Positions 43,186 to 52,662 of a stretch of 64,000 nucleotides of DNA are shown piece after piece. Origin of the DNA: Larkinella insperata (GTDB lineage Bacteria > Bacteroidota > Bacteroidia > Cytophagales > Spirosomataceae); NCBI RefSeq assembly GCF_026248825.1, contig NZ_CP110973.1:3367001-3431000 (forward strand). Reading direction: 5' to 3'. A program made the translations under genes and the position numbers. Positions within the stretch are counted from its first letter, which is position 1. Every line of letters begins with the position of its first letter. The notes beneath the pieces were generated by a model, which worked only from the letters and a program-made list of their open reading frames with translations, ran no database searches and was not told the DNA's origin.

Positions 43186-45444
43186 ATGAAATCACCATTT
43201 CTCGCGTTTTTCCTGCTGCTCATCACGCGGGTTGCATATGCCCACCTCGGAACCCTCACCGGTACGGTTGTCGACGGAACAACCGGCCTGCCCTTACGGT
43301 CGGTAACGGTTCAACTGGTGGGACTTGGAAAAGCCACCCTCACCGACGAACTGGGGCGCTACCGGTTTCACGGGCTGGTCGCTTCTCCTTACAAAGTCGA
43401 ATTTTCGCACGTAGGCTACGGGCCTTTCGTGCAGGACGTTACGGTTTTTGACGACCAGACCACCCACGTCCAGACCCGCCTGTCGACGGCACCGGTGACG
43501 CTGAACGCCGTAACGGTTTCGGCCCTGAAAGCCCACGATCAGCAACTGATCAGCAGTCTCGACATTCGGTTGCGGCCCATCACCAACTCACAGGAAATTT
43601 TGCGGATGGTGCCGGGCTTGTTTATCGGCCAGCACGCGGGGGGCGGAAAAGCCGAACAGATTTTTCTGCGCGGCTTCGACATCGACCACGGGACCGACAT
43701 CCGTCTGACGGTTGATGACATGCCGGTCAATATGGTTTCCCACGCCCACGGTCAGGGCTACGCCGATCTGCACTTTGTCATTCCTGAACTGGTGGAAGCC
43801 GTCGACTTTAAAAAAGGTCCTTACTCGACCGACAAAGGGAATTTTACCACTGCGGGCTGGGCCAACTTCCGAACCCGCACCACCTTGGACAAAAGTTTTG
43901 TCAAACTGGAGGGTGGGCAGTACGGCACTTTCCGGGCCGTAGCCGGGCTGGACTTGCTGGGGCAGGCCGGTCGGGCTAAAAATCAGTCGGCTTACCTGGC
44001 TTCGGAGTACTCTTATTCGGACTCGTACTTCGAGCACCCGCAAAACTTCAAACGGTTTAATATTCAGGGTAAATACCACGGGCACCTGTCGCCGAACACC
44101 CACCTGACGCTGACGGGTTCGACCTTCTGGAGCAAGTGGAATCATTCCGGCCAGATTCCCGACCGGGCGGTAGAATCAGACCTGATCGGATGGTTTGGTT
44201 CCATTGACCCCTCGGAGGGGGGCGAAACCAGCCGGACGAATGTCAATGCACAACTGGTGACGGTAACGCCCCGCAACCACACCATTAAAAACCAGTTTTT
44301 TTATAGCAACTACAACTTTGAGTTGTACTCCAACTTTACCTTTTTCCTCAACGACAGCCTGAACGGCGATCAGATTCGGCAGAAAGAAAACCGAAACTTG
44401 TTTGGTTACAATGGCAGTTATTCGACCCAGACCGCCGTTGGCCGGAGCCAGTGGACAACGACCCTGGGAGCCCAATACCGCCAGGATCTGACGCGGGGAA
44501 CCGAATTGTCGCACACCCGAAACCGGGTGGAGACGCTGGATCGGATTCAATACGGCAACATCAACGAAATCAACGCGGCCCTGTACGCCGACGAACTCGT
44601 GCAGGTAACCGACCGGTTTAGCGTGAACGCGGGCGTGCGGTACGACTTTTTTCGCAGCCAGTACGAGGATTTACGGGCCGCGCCCGTCACGGTCAGACAC
44701 GCCACTCAGGGAGTTCTTTCGCCCAAACTAAACCTGTATTACACGGCCAATCCCGGTTTGCAGTTGTACCTGAACACGGGCCGGGGGTTCCATTCCAACG
44801 ACGCGCGGGTGGTTGTGCCGCAGAATGGCCGGGAGATTTTGCCCCCGGCGTACGGCTCTGACCTGGGCGCTATTTTCAAACCGTTTCCCAAACTGCTTGT
44901 CAACGCGGCTGCCTGGTATTTATGGTTGCAACAGGAGTTCGTATACGTGGGCGACGAAGGCGTGGTAGAACCCAGCGGCAAAACCCGTCGCTTCGGCTTC
45001 GACCTGTCGATGCGTTACCAACTGACCCCAAAGCTGTATGCCGATCTGGACCTAAATACGACCCGGCCGCGCGCCATCGGGGCCGAAGCCGGTCAGGTGT
45101 ATCTGCCGCTGGCGCCCACGTTTACATCCGTGGGCGGGCTATCGCTCCAGAACGCTGGCCCCTGGAGTGGTTCGTTGCGGTACCGCTACCTGGCAAACCG
45201 ACCGGCCAACGAGGACAATAGCATTGTTGCCAAAGGCTACTTCGTCAATGATTTACAAGTCAACTACAGCAAGCGCCATTACACGCTGGGACTGACGGTT
45301 CAGAATCTATTCAACGTACGTTGGAAAGAAACGCAGTTTGCGACCGAAAGCCGGTTGCAGGGCGAAGCCGAGCCGGTGGAAGAAATCCATTTTACGCCAG
45401 GCACACCCTTTTTTGCCCGGCTGAGCCTGACGTATTTTTGGTAA
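43186..45444 (+). CDS. TonB-dependent receptor
   Basis: A 752-residue outer-membrane transporter. A signal peptide (to about 19) is followed by a carboxypeptidase-regulatory-like beta sandwich (22-105, LTGTVVDGTTGLPLRSVTVQ), a plug domain (120-235) and a 22-strand barrel ending in the aromatic RLSLTYFW. The plug carries FLRGFDIDHGTDIRLTVDD and VSHAHGQGYADLHFVIPELVE, a His-rich pattern characteristic of a receptor subgroup that I associate with metal-related loci. It imports its ligand with energy from TonB-ExbBD encoded elsewhere. No SusD gene follows, so it is not a SusC glycan importer. Its neighbours (DUF3500, HupE-like and Wzi-like) point to a dedicated uptake operon. Confidence 0.94.
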   Translation: MKSPFLAFFLLLITRVAYAHLGTLTGTVVDGTTGLPLRSVTVQLVGLGKATLTDELGRYRFHGLVASPYKVEFSHVGYGPFVQDVTVFDDQTTHVQTRLSTAPVTLNAVTVSALKAHDQQLISSLDIRLRPITNSQEILRMVPGLFIGQHAGGGKAEQIFLRGFDIDHGTDIRLTVDDMPVNMVSHAHGQGYADLHFVIPELVEAVDFKKGPYSTDKGNFTTAGWANFRTRTTLDKSFVKLEGGQYGTFRAVAGLDLLGQAGRAKNQSAYLASEYSYSDSYFEHPQNFKRFNIQGKYHGHLSPNTHLTLTGSTFWSKWNHSGQIPDRAVESDLIGWFGSIDPSEGGETSRTNVNAQLVTVTPRNHTIKNQFFYSNYNFELYSNFTFFLNDSLNGDQIRQKENRNLFGYNGSYSTQTAVGRSQWTTTLGAQYRQDLTRGTELSHTRNRVETLDRIQYGNINEINAALYADELVQVTDRFSVNAGVRYDFFRSQYEDLRAAPVTVRHATQGVLSPKLNLYYTANPGLQLYLNTGRGFHSNDARVVVPQNGREILPPAYGSDLGAIFKPFPKLLVNAAAWYLWLQQEFVYVGDEGVVEPSGKTRRFGFDLSMRYQLTPKLYADLDLNTTRPRAIGAEAGQVYLPLAPTFTSVGGLSLQNAGPWSGSLRYRYLANRPANEDNSIVAKGYFVNDLQVNYSKRHYTLGLTVQNLFNVRWKETQFATESRLQGEAEPVEEIHFTPGTPFFARLSLTYFW

Positions 45445-45481
45445 GCCGATGCCGTTCGCTTGTCCTGATCCCTCCGTACAG

Positions 45482-46975
45482 ATGCCACAACGGCGCAGAA
45501 TCATCATCGGACTGGTGGCTGGTTGGCTGGCCGTGGGCCTGATAAGCTCCTGCGGGCTTGCTCAGCGAGTGGATAGCAGCCGGAGCATCCGGGCGCAGGT
45601 TGATGTGGGTGCTTGGGTGGGAACTGCGCGTAGCCAGCCGTTCTGGCTGCGCGCGAACCAATACGGCACGGCCCCGTCAAACACGCCATCGGCTACGGTC
45701 CGGGCGGCCGTCTGGAAAGAATATTCCCGTTCCGACACGGTTCACAGACGCCGATCGCGGCTCGATTGGGGGTTTGGCCTGAACCCGGTGGTCAATGCGG
45801 GGGCACCTTCGCGGGTGTTGCTGGGCGAAGCGTATCTGAAAGGAAAATGGGGGTGGCTGGAGCTTTTGGCCGGACGCTGGCGGCAACCCATCGGTCTGGG
45901 TGATTCGACGCTCTCTTCCGGCTCTGTCGTTGTTTCCGACAATGCACTGCCCATTCCCAAAGTGCAATTAGCAACGCGGGGGTACGTTCCTTTCGGATTT
46001 CTCAGAAACTGGGTGGCGATCAACGCGGGTTACGCGCACGGCTGGTTTAATGTGCCGTACATCCAGGGTTCCTATCTGCATCAGAAATACCTGTACTGGC
46101 GGTTCGGTAAACCAACTGGCCTGATACGGGTCCATGCCGGGTTAAACCATCAGGTTCAGTGGGGCGGCCGGGCCGATTATCTGATCGGATCGAACGTGGC
46201 GGTTAATGGAAAGCTGCCTTCGCAGTTTAAATACTACGACGATGTTATTCTGGCCATCAACCCAACGGCCTGGGACAACGACGACTTTACCAGCTTTGAC
46301 GGGGCCTACCGAATCGGTAACCACCTCGGCAGTATGGACTTGGCCGTTGAAATCAGCACGCGGGCCGGCGAGTGGTTTCTTTACCACCAGCACCTCTACG
46401 AAGATCAGTCCGGCCTGCTGTGGATAAACGCACCGGATGGGCTGACGGGCCTGAGCTGGTCGAGAAGCAAGCCGGGCAGTGGGGTGGTCCAGCTCAATCG
46501 GGTGGTTGTGGAGGTGCTCAGTACCCTAAATCAAAGCGGGCCTACGTTTGATCTGGTGGGCGCCCGGTTTCAGGGCAACGACAATTACTACAACCACGGG
46601 CAATACCGCGAGGGCTGGTCGTACCTGGGCCGGAGCCTGGGCACCCCGTTTGTCGCGCCGGGAGGGGAGTTGGTGCCCCGTGCGCAGAGTGGCGCTTTCT
46701 TTCCCAACAACCGCGTAAGAATGGGGTACGTGGGAGTGAGCGGTCGGCTTTTTCGCTCCATCAACTGGACCAGCCGACTGGCCTACAGCCGGAATTACGG
46801 TACTTTTTCAACCCCGTATGCCGTGCCGCCCGGTCAATTCTCGGGTTTGATAGCCGCGCAGGCCCCCATAGGCAACTGGCCCGGTGTTCAGCTCCATGTC
46901 TCGCTGGCGGTCGATCAGGGAAAGCTGCTGAACAATACCGTGGGCGGGTACATCGGTCTGACCAGGCGCTGGTAA
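45482..46975 (+). CDS. Wzi-like outer-membrane beta-barrel protein (capsule assembly family)
   Basis: A 497-residue predicted barrel of the capsule assembly Wzi family. The ATG at 45482 gives a signal peptide (MPQRRRIIIGLVAGWLAVGL, cleavage near AQR); an ATG 11 codons earlier is also in frame and only 4 bp after the receptor stop. Family features are FWLRANQYGTAPSNTPSATV, the strand-turn pattern WGWLELLAGRWRQPIGLGDS, NHQVQWGG and YYNHGQYREGWSYLGRSLGTPF. Classical Wzi anchors capsule at the surface, but no capsule genes are near, and in Bacteroidota many relatives have unrelated neighbours. Here it is the last gene of the DUF3500/HupE/TonB group and might act as a porin for the same substrate. 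Confidence 0.85.
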   Translation: MPQRRRIIIGLVAGWLAVGLISSCGLAQRVDSSRSIRAQVDVGAWVGTARSQPFWLRANQYGTAPSNTPSATVRAAVWKEYSRSDTVHRRRSRLDWGFGLNPVVNAGAPSRVLLGEAYLKGKWGWLELLAGRWRQPIGLGDSTLSSGSVVVSDNALPIPKVQLATRGYVPFGFLRNWVAINAGYAHGWFNVPYIQGSYLHQKYLYWRFGKPTGLIRVHAGLNHQVQWGGRADYLIGSNVAVNGKLPSQFKYYDDVILAINPTAWDNDDFTSFDGAYRIGNHLGSMDLAVEISTRAGEWFLYHQHLYEDQSGLLWINAPDGLTGLSWSRSKPGSGVVQLNRVVVEVLSTLNQSGPTFDLVGARFQGNDNYYNHGQYREGWSYLGRSLGTPFVAPGGELVPRAQSGAFFPNNRVRMGYVGVSGRLFRSINWTSRLAYSRNYGTFSTPYAVPPGQFSGLIAAQAPIGNWPGVQLHVSLAVDQGKLLNNTVGGYIGLTRRW

Positions 46976-47298
46976 AAGCACGCGTTTCAATTGGATCAGC
47001 TTTGGCTTTCAGCTTTTTAACCCATCTTCTCTTCTTCCTTTGAGCGGGCGGTTCCTCCAAACTATTTTAAAGTAACCGCAACGACGAGCCCCTGAATAAG
47101 CGTATTGAACATCGGACGGGCGCGGTTGTTACACGGGGGAATGGACCCTTTCTGCGCTTTCTATTTAAGGAGTGGAACAGCTTCGGGCAACCTCATTCCG
47201 ATTGTAACCCCGAACCGCTTGCGTGTGCGGATTTTGCAGACCACGGTTATTCCGGCGGGCGATCCTGTCGGCCTGAATGACGACTGATTGTACATTGA
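46976..47298. other. Intergenic region, nothing recognised
   Basis: About 320 bp between the Wzi-like gene and the promoter of the subtilase gene. Short open frames here have no family resemblance, and I see no RNA gene or strong hairpin. Confidence 0.4.
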
Positions 47299-47306
47299 TA
47301 GATTTG
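47299..47306 (+). promoter_or_regulatory. -7 box of the subtilase gene
   Basis: TAGATTTG is a perfect TAnnTTTG box ending 9 bp before the ATG at 47316. The expected -33 position holds only AATG. It lies after the in-frame ATG at 47277 and so supports the later start and a very short leader. Confidence 0.4.
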
Positions 47307-47315
47307 ATGGTACCT

Positions 47316-50300
47316 ATGCTTAAACGGCTATCCCTTCTTTTTTTTGCTTTACTGCTTGTCGGATCATCCATCGGATACGCCCAGCGCATTCCGCTGTACC
47401 GCCCGGAGCAGCAGAAAAGGCTTCAGAGTTTATCCAAATCGCTTAAAAATAGCTCCGACGAAAATTACCGGCTGGCTACCCGGCAGGCTCGACGGCTGGC
47501 CTGGCCCTTGGCTTTCCGGCATCCGCAGGGCGGGAAAGTCGTTTTGTTTGGGATCAGCGAAACCGGCGAACCGCTGTACCTGCGTAGTTTGTCGAATGTA
47601 TCGGCCGCCCGCACCACCCACACCACTGACCTTCGCGCCGGAGGCTCGCTGAACCTCAACTTAACCGGCGGCAGCGAAGCGATGAACGGCCGGCTGGGCA
47701 TCTGGGAGGTGGATGGGGTTCGAACGACTCACCGGGAGCTGACGGGGCGCGTTACCCAGCAGGATAACGAACGAACCGCCGACGACCACGCCACGCATGT
47801 TTCGGGAACACTCATCGCCAGCGGGGTCAATCCGTTGGCGCAGGGGATGGCACCCGGCGCAAACCTGAAAGCTTGGAATTCCACCAGTGATGCGTCCGAA
47901 ATGAGTGCCGCCGGGACTACCATTCTGCTTTCCAATCACTCTTACGGGAGTGTGGCGGGCTGGGATTACGACGAGTCGGGCAACCTGACCTGGTACGGCG
48001 ACGATAATGTTAGCCAGACGGAGGATTACAAGTTTGGGTTTTACAATTCCATAACCAGCAATTACGACCGGGTGGCGTACAATGCACCGTATTACCTGCC
48101 GGTTTTTTCCGCTGGCAATTCGCGGGGCACATCCGGCCCTACCAACGGGCAGTCGTACCGTCTGGCCAACGGCCGCACCAGCACGCTGCCCCGGCGCTCA
48201 AACGGGGTTTACGACAACATACCGTATACGGCCACCGGGAAAAACCAACTGACCGTCGGGGCGGCCAACCTGGTGCCGGGCGGGGTGGAAGACGGCTCCC
48301 AGGTGCAAATTGCTAGCTTCAGTAGCACCGGACCTACCGACGACGGGCGCATTAAACCCGATTTGATGGGCGCCGGTGTCAACCTGTTTTCCAGCATCGC
48401 AACCACCGACAGTGCCTACGCTACCTACAGCGGTACGTCGATGGCTTCTCCCAACGTAACAGGAAGTTTGTTTCTGCTTCAGGAGTTGTACCAGCAACGC
48501 AACAACGGGCAGTTCATGCGGGCTTCGACCCTCAAGGGGCTGGCGTTGCACACGGCCAACGATGCCGGAAATGCGGGTCCGGATTACACCTTCGGCTGGG
48601 GGATCCTGGACGATCGGCGGGCGGCTCAGGTGATTCTCAACGACGCTACTAACCATCTGCTGGCCGAAAATTCGCTTCAGCAGGGCGCAACTTTTACCCG
48701 CACTGTAACGGCCAGCGGCAATGGCCCGCTGGTGGTCACCATCTGTTGGACAGACCCCGAAGGAACGGTATCCACCGCAACGGCGGCCAACCTCAACAAC
48801 CGGACGCCCAAGTTAGTCAACGACCTGGATGTGCGGGTCACCGATGGACAAACCACGTTTCAGCCCTGGGTGCTGGACCCCAGCAATCCGTCAAATGCGG
48901 CCACCACCGGCGACAACATTCGCGACAATGTCGAGCAGGTTTACATTCCTTATGCCATTCCGGGAAAGACGTACACCATCACCATCACGCACAAAGGAAC
49001 CCTCCAGAACACGATGCAGGACTATGCGCTGCTGGTGAGTGGGATCGGACCGAAAGCCTATTGTGCTTCAACGGCTTCGTCGGATCAAGATTCCCGGATG
49101 ACGGGGGTAGTTTTTGGGGCATTGCGGAACACGACGGCCGCCGGGTGTGCGGCTTATAACGATTTTACAAACCAGCATGTCGATGTGTCGCCCGGGCAAA
49201 CCGTGCCGCTTGACGTGACGCTGGGAACGTGCGGAGGTGCTTATCCGAAAAGGGTAAGAGCTTACCTGGACTGGAACGCCGATGGCGATTTTGACGACGC
49301 CAACGAACTGCTGGGAATCTCGCAGGTGATTACCGGCACCGATACGTACCGAACTACGGTGACGGTGCCCGGTACCGTACCGATTGGCAGCCTGACCTTG
49401 CTGCGGCTGGTAGCCGTTGAAACGACCGAAGCGGCCACTATCATCCCTTGTGGAACCTACGGGAAGGGAGAAACGCAGGATTACCTGGTTCGTTTTGTCC
49501 GTCCGGTCCGGGATGTGGCCGTAACGGGGTTGCTTTCGCCCGCCGACGCCTTCTGCCAGAACACCGGTCAGGTGGAAGTAACGGTTAGAAATCTGGGTAC
49601 AGCCGTGCAGACCGCTGTGCCGGTGCGCGTACGAATCACGGATGCGCAGGGAGCGCTCGTGCAGGAATCAACCAGCACCGCAACGGTTCAGCCCTTCGAA
49701 GAAACCATTGTCGTATTTCCCGGGAGCTTGAATCTGCCCGCTGGCCAGACGTATACGTTTACGCTATCGACCGACCTGCCCGACGATCAGAACACGTCCA
49801 ATAACCAGTTGACGGTGGCCCGTTCGACGGCATCCGGGATCTCGGCCAATGCAACGGCGTACACCTGCGGAACAGACCCGACGGTCAATCTGCGGGCTAC
49901 CAACCCGGACGGGACGGTATTTTGGTATACTACACCAACGGGCGGCCAGCCGGTGGCGGTCGGCAGCTCCGCATCCTTGACTTCCGTCACGGGGCAGACA
50001 CTCTACGCGGGTTTGAATGATTTTTCCGGAACGGTCGGCCCGGCTACCAAATCGGTTTTTCCGGGGGGCGGTTACAACCAGTTTACACCTGCCGTGACGG
50101 TGACGACTTACGTGCCGCTCCGGCTGGAAAGCGCCCGGTTGTATATCGGTAATTCGGGCCGGATCACGTTTACCGTTACCAGGGCCGACGGAACCACGGT
50201 GAGCCGTGTCACGATTCCGGTTACGGCCACCCGGACCAGCCCGGCCGCCGGTATTCAGTCCGACGATCCGAACGATCCGGGGGCGGTCTACACGTTGGGG

Positions 50301-51272
50301 CTGGACATTCCGCAGCCGGGCCGCTATCAGATCAACATCAGCTACGCCGACGGGGCAACAATTTACCGCAACAACAGTGGTGTTACGGGGTATCCCTTCA
50401 CGATTCCGGGCATTGTCGCCATTACCGGCAATACGGCCGACGAGAATTCAGCGACGTACTATTACTATTTCTATGACCTTCACGTGACGTCAACCGGCTG
50501 CGGATCGGTTAGCCGGACGGAGGTGCCGGTGCAGAACCGGGCGGTGTTGGTGCAGGCCCGCGTGACGCCCTCCGACAGTGCATTTGTCTGTGCAGGCAGT
50601 ACCCTGACGTTGTCGGCACCAACCGGCGTAGACCTGGCCTACCAGTGGCAAAGAGACGGACAGGTGCTTACGGGCGCCACCAGTTCGACCCTGGGCGTAA
50701 CAACCGGCGGGACTTTCCGCGTTACGGTGACCGAAGCCAGCGGGTGCCAAACCACCTCGTCGCCGACGGCCGTTGAACTGCGGACACCCGAACAGCCGAC
50801 CGTCGACCGAAACAGCCTGTTGCTGACCTCCAGCCTGCCCGGTGCCAACCAGTGGTACCTGAACGGTAATCCCGTCGCGGGAGCCACGGGGCAAACCTAT
50901 TACATCACTCGATCGGGAACGTATACGGTGCAAAATACCCAGCGCGGGTGTGTGGCTGAAGCGCGGGCGCTGGCAGTTCAGTTGACGGCGGCTGAAGAAG
51001 AAGCCCTGGGCCGTTCGGTTGTAACGCTGACGCCAAATCCGTCGCCCAGCCAGATGACGGTAGTGTATCAGGCTCCGGATGAAACCGACCGAACCATTGC
51101 CGTAACGGTTTATTCGATGCTGGGGCAACCGATGATCACCCGCCCGTTAAGTCGGCGTAACAACCGGCAACACACCTACAATTTTGATTGTTCAGTGTGG
51201 GCGGTGGGTACGTACATTATCCGCGTCACTGACGCCGGAACGACCCTGACCCAACGATTCATGAAGAAGTAG
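47316..51272 (+). CDS. Secreted S8 (subtilisin-like) peptidase with T9SS sorting domain
   Basis: A 1,318-residue secreted multidomain protease. The signal peptide is MLKRLSLLFFALLLVGSSIG. The S8 domain (about 110-450) has the catalytic triad Asp133 (IWEVDG), His158 (DDHATHVSGT) and Ser375 (YSGTSMASPNVTG). It is followed by a proprotein-convertase-like beta domain (WTDPEGT, LVNDLDVRVTDG), a GEVED domain (AYLDWNADGDFDDANELLG), a CARDB-like domain (VEVTVRNLGTAVQTAVPVRV), Ig-like segments (AYQWQRDGQVLTGATSSTL) and a C-terminal type A T9SS sorting domain (VVTLTPNPSPSQMTVVYQAP, ending TLTQRFMKK). It is exported by Sec, then through the outer membrane by the type IX system. Extracellular protein digestion is the likely role. 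Confidence 0.94.
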   Translation: MLKRLSLLFFALLLVGSSIGYAQRIPLYRPEQQKRLQSLSKSLKNSSDENYRLATRQARRLAWPLAFRHPQGGKVVLFGISETGEPLYLRSLSNVSAARTTHTTDLRAGGSLNLNLTGGSEAMNGRLGIWEVDGVRTTHRELTGRVTQQDNERTADDHATHVSGTLIASGVNPLAQGMAPGANLKAWNSTSDASEMSAAGTTILLSNHSYGSVAGWDYDESGNLTWYGDDNVSQTEDYKFGFYNSITSNYDRVAYNAPYYLPVFSAGNSRGTSGPTNGQSYRLANGRTSTLPRRSNGVYDNIPYTATGKNQLTVGAANLVPGGVEDGSQVQIASFSSTGPTDDGRIKPDLMGAGVNLFSSIATTDSAYATYSGTSMASPNVTGSLFLLQELYQQRNNGQFMRASTLKGLALHTANDAGNAGPDYTFGWGILDDRRAAQVILNDATNHLLAENSLQQGATFTRTVTASGNGPLVVTICWTDPEGTVSTATAANLNNRTPKLVNDLDVRVTDGQTTFQPWVLDPSNPSNAATTGDNIRDNVEQVYIPYAIPGKTYTITITHKGTLQNTMQDYALLVSGIGPKAYCASTASSDQDSRMTGVVFGALRNTTAAGCAAYNDFTNQHVDVSPGQTVPLDVTLGTCGGAYPKRVRAYLDWNADGDFDDANELLGISQVITGTDTYRTTVTVPGTVPIGSLTLLRLVAVETTEAATIIPCGTYGKGETQDYLVRFVRPVRDVAVTGLLSPADAFCQNTGQVEVTVRNLGTAVQTAVPVRVRITDAQGALVQESTSTATVQPFEETIVVFPGSLNLPAGQTYTFTLSTDLPDDQNTSNNQLTVARSTASGISANATAYTCGTDPTVNLRATNPDGTVFWYTTPTGGQPVAVGSSASLTSVTGQTLYAGLNDFSGTVGPATKSVFPGGGYNQFTPAVTVTTYVPLRLESARLYIGNSGRITFTVTRADGTTVSRVTIPVTATRTSPAAGIQSDDPNDPGAVYTLGLDIPQPGRYQINISYADGATIYRNNSGVTGYPFTIPGIVAITGNTADENSATYYYYFYDLHVTSTGCGSVSRTEVPVQNRAVLVQARVTPSDSAFVCAGSTLTLSAPTGVDLAYQWQRDGQVLTGATSSTLGVTTGGTFRVTVTEASGCQTTSSPTAVELRTPEQPTVDRNSLLLTSSLPGANQWYLNGNPVAGATGQTYYITRSGTYTVQNTQRGCVAEARALAVQLTAAEEEALGRSVVTLTPNPSPSQMTVVYQAPDETDRTIAVTVYSMLGQPMITRPLSRRNNRQHTYNFDCSVWAVGTYIIRVTDAGTTLTQRFMKK

Positions 51273-51563
51273 CAAACTGCGGGCCGGGGACTGTCCATGA
51301 AAACAAGGCAGTGATCTTTACTTGTCTGGTAAGTTTGCGGTAAGATTATTCCCCAAAGAGGCCATTTACTCATTACTGTTTTCCGGTAAGTACACAACCT
51401 CCCGGTTAGCAGGTTTTAGCAGAAGCTCTAACCAAAAGGGCTTTTGACGATAGATCGTAAACGGCTCGACTTCTGGTTGGGCCTTTTTTACACGAATTGA
51501 TTTTGAGGCAGTTCGTCACTTTTACGGGATAACTTGCGGTGGGTTTTTTGGGTATAGACTGTC

Positions 51564-51833
51564 ATGGGTAGAGATAATCAATCGCATCAAAGCTGGCTGC
51601 GGCATCACATCGACTCGCTTCAGGAACATATCGACAACTTCGGGCAGATTTTGTCCACGCTAAGTAATGAATTGGAGGTTGCCAAGGACTCACAACACCT
51701 GAACTCTAAATCGGTGCTGATTCCCTATTATAAGACCACCATCGAAAACCAGAAAAAGGCGCTGGAACGATTGGAATCCCTCAAACAGCAGGCTGTAGAC
51801 CACTTAGAACGCCTTGAAAAGAGCCGCAGATAG
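51564..51833 (+). CDS. Small coiled-coil protein, unknown function
   Basis: An 89-residue cytoplasmic-looking protein of unrecognised family. Two helical stretches with heptad-like spacing are visible, HIDSLQEHIDNFGQILSTLSNELEV split by a short break, and IENQKKALERLESLKQQAVD. It has no signal peptide, Cys or membrane helix. The gene follows a 291-bp gap with no recognised feature and is itself followed by a gap and a broken CheB-like gene. Its coding status rests on the clean amphipathic helices and an ATG start; confidence is moderate. Confidence 0.6.
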   Translation: MGRDNQSHQSWLRHHIDSLQEHIDNFGQILSTLSNELEVAKDSQHLNSKSVLIPYYKTTIENQKKALERLESLKQQAVDHLERLEKSRR

Positions 51834-52102
51834 ACTCTTTTCCTGTCGGTTTGGGAGTGATGCGGCAACCCGCTGATGAATTCAATCGCATCGGGCAGGA
51901 GTGGACCATTGACTCATTAGATTTCGGTTGTTTCAGTCAATTCGCTTTTCCGATTGTCTACCCTAGCAGTGTTTCAAACAACGGTATCCGTTACCACTTG
52001 GTGCGGCTTAGGAGTAAACCGTGTGGTTATTCCTTTGATCTTCTGCGCGTTTGACGAGTTTCACTGAGTCCACGGAGATAGCGGCTCATTGGTTTGCTTT
52101 GC

Positions 52103-52597
52103 ATGAAAAAAGAGCCTCAATATATTGTAGTCATCGGTGCTTCAGCGGGCGGGTTTACTGCTTTAATAGAACTGATAAGTCAGCTGAAGCCTGAGCTGGA
52201 CGCGGCCTTTTTTATTGTTTTGCATTTGTCGGCGAAAAGCATCAGCGGTTTTCTGGCTCAAAAGCTTCAAGAGCATACCAAGCTTAAATGCATTCTGGCC
52301 ATGGACGGTCTGCCTATTCAAAAGGGATATGTTTACGTGGCCGTACCGAATCACCACCTGATTATAAGTCGGGAGGAAGTAAAACTGGGGCACGGACCCA
52401 GCGAAAACCGCTGGCGCCCTTCCATTGATCTGTTGTTTCGTTCGGCAGCGGCCCATTATTCCACCCGGGTGATCGGGGTCGTGCTGACGGGCCTGCTAAA
52501 TGATGGAACCAGTGGAATGGGATCCATTAAATGATCTGGAGGGACGACCATCGTTCAGGACCCCAAGGAAGAAGGTTATAAAGTAGTCAGGCCCTGA
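52103..52597 (+). pseudogene. CheB-type methylesterase domain gene broken by an in-frame stop
   Basis: A stand-alone CheB-like methylesterase domain. The N-terminal motif YIVVIGASAGGFTALIELIS, containing the nucleophile Ser, and HLSAKSISGFLAQKL, PNHHLIIS, ENRWRPSIDLLFRSAA and VIGVVLTGLLNDGTSGM are all present. At 52532-52534 a TGA interrupts the frame after GSIK; reading through gives SGGTTIVQDPKEEGYK, exactly the expected continuation, to another stop at 52595-52597. The remaining C-terminal helix of the family is missing. The gene is therefore a decayed copy, or gives a truncated protein lacking the catalytic Asp region. Such domains often belong to CheB/CheR/PAS hybrid regulators. No other chemotaxis genes are here. 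Confidence 0.8.
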
Positions 52598-52633
52598 CGA
52601 ATGTTTTCTAGTTTATAAACATTCATCAGGGCC
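52590..52633. terminator. Terminator between the CheB-like pseudogene and the repeat protein gene
   Basis: A 16-bp stem with one mismatch (GGCCCTGACGAATGTT with AACATTCATCAGGGCC) and a 12-base loop lies between the two convergent genes, 30 bp downstream of the repeat protein stop codon. Confidence 0.7.
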
Positions 52634-52662
52634 AACTTTCTGTATTCATCAAAGGTCTGATG

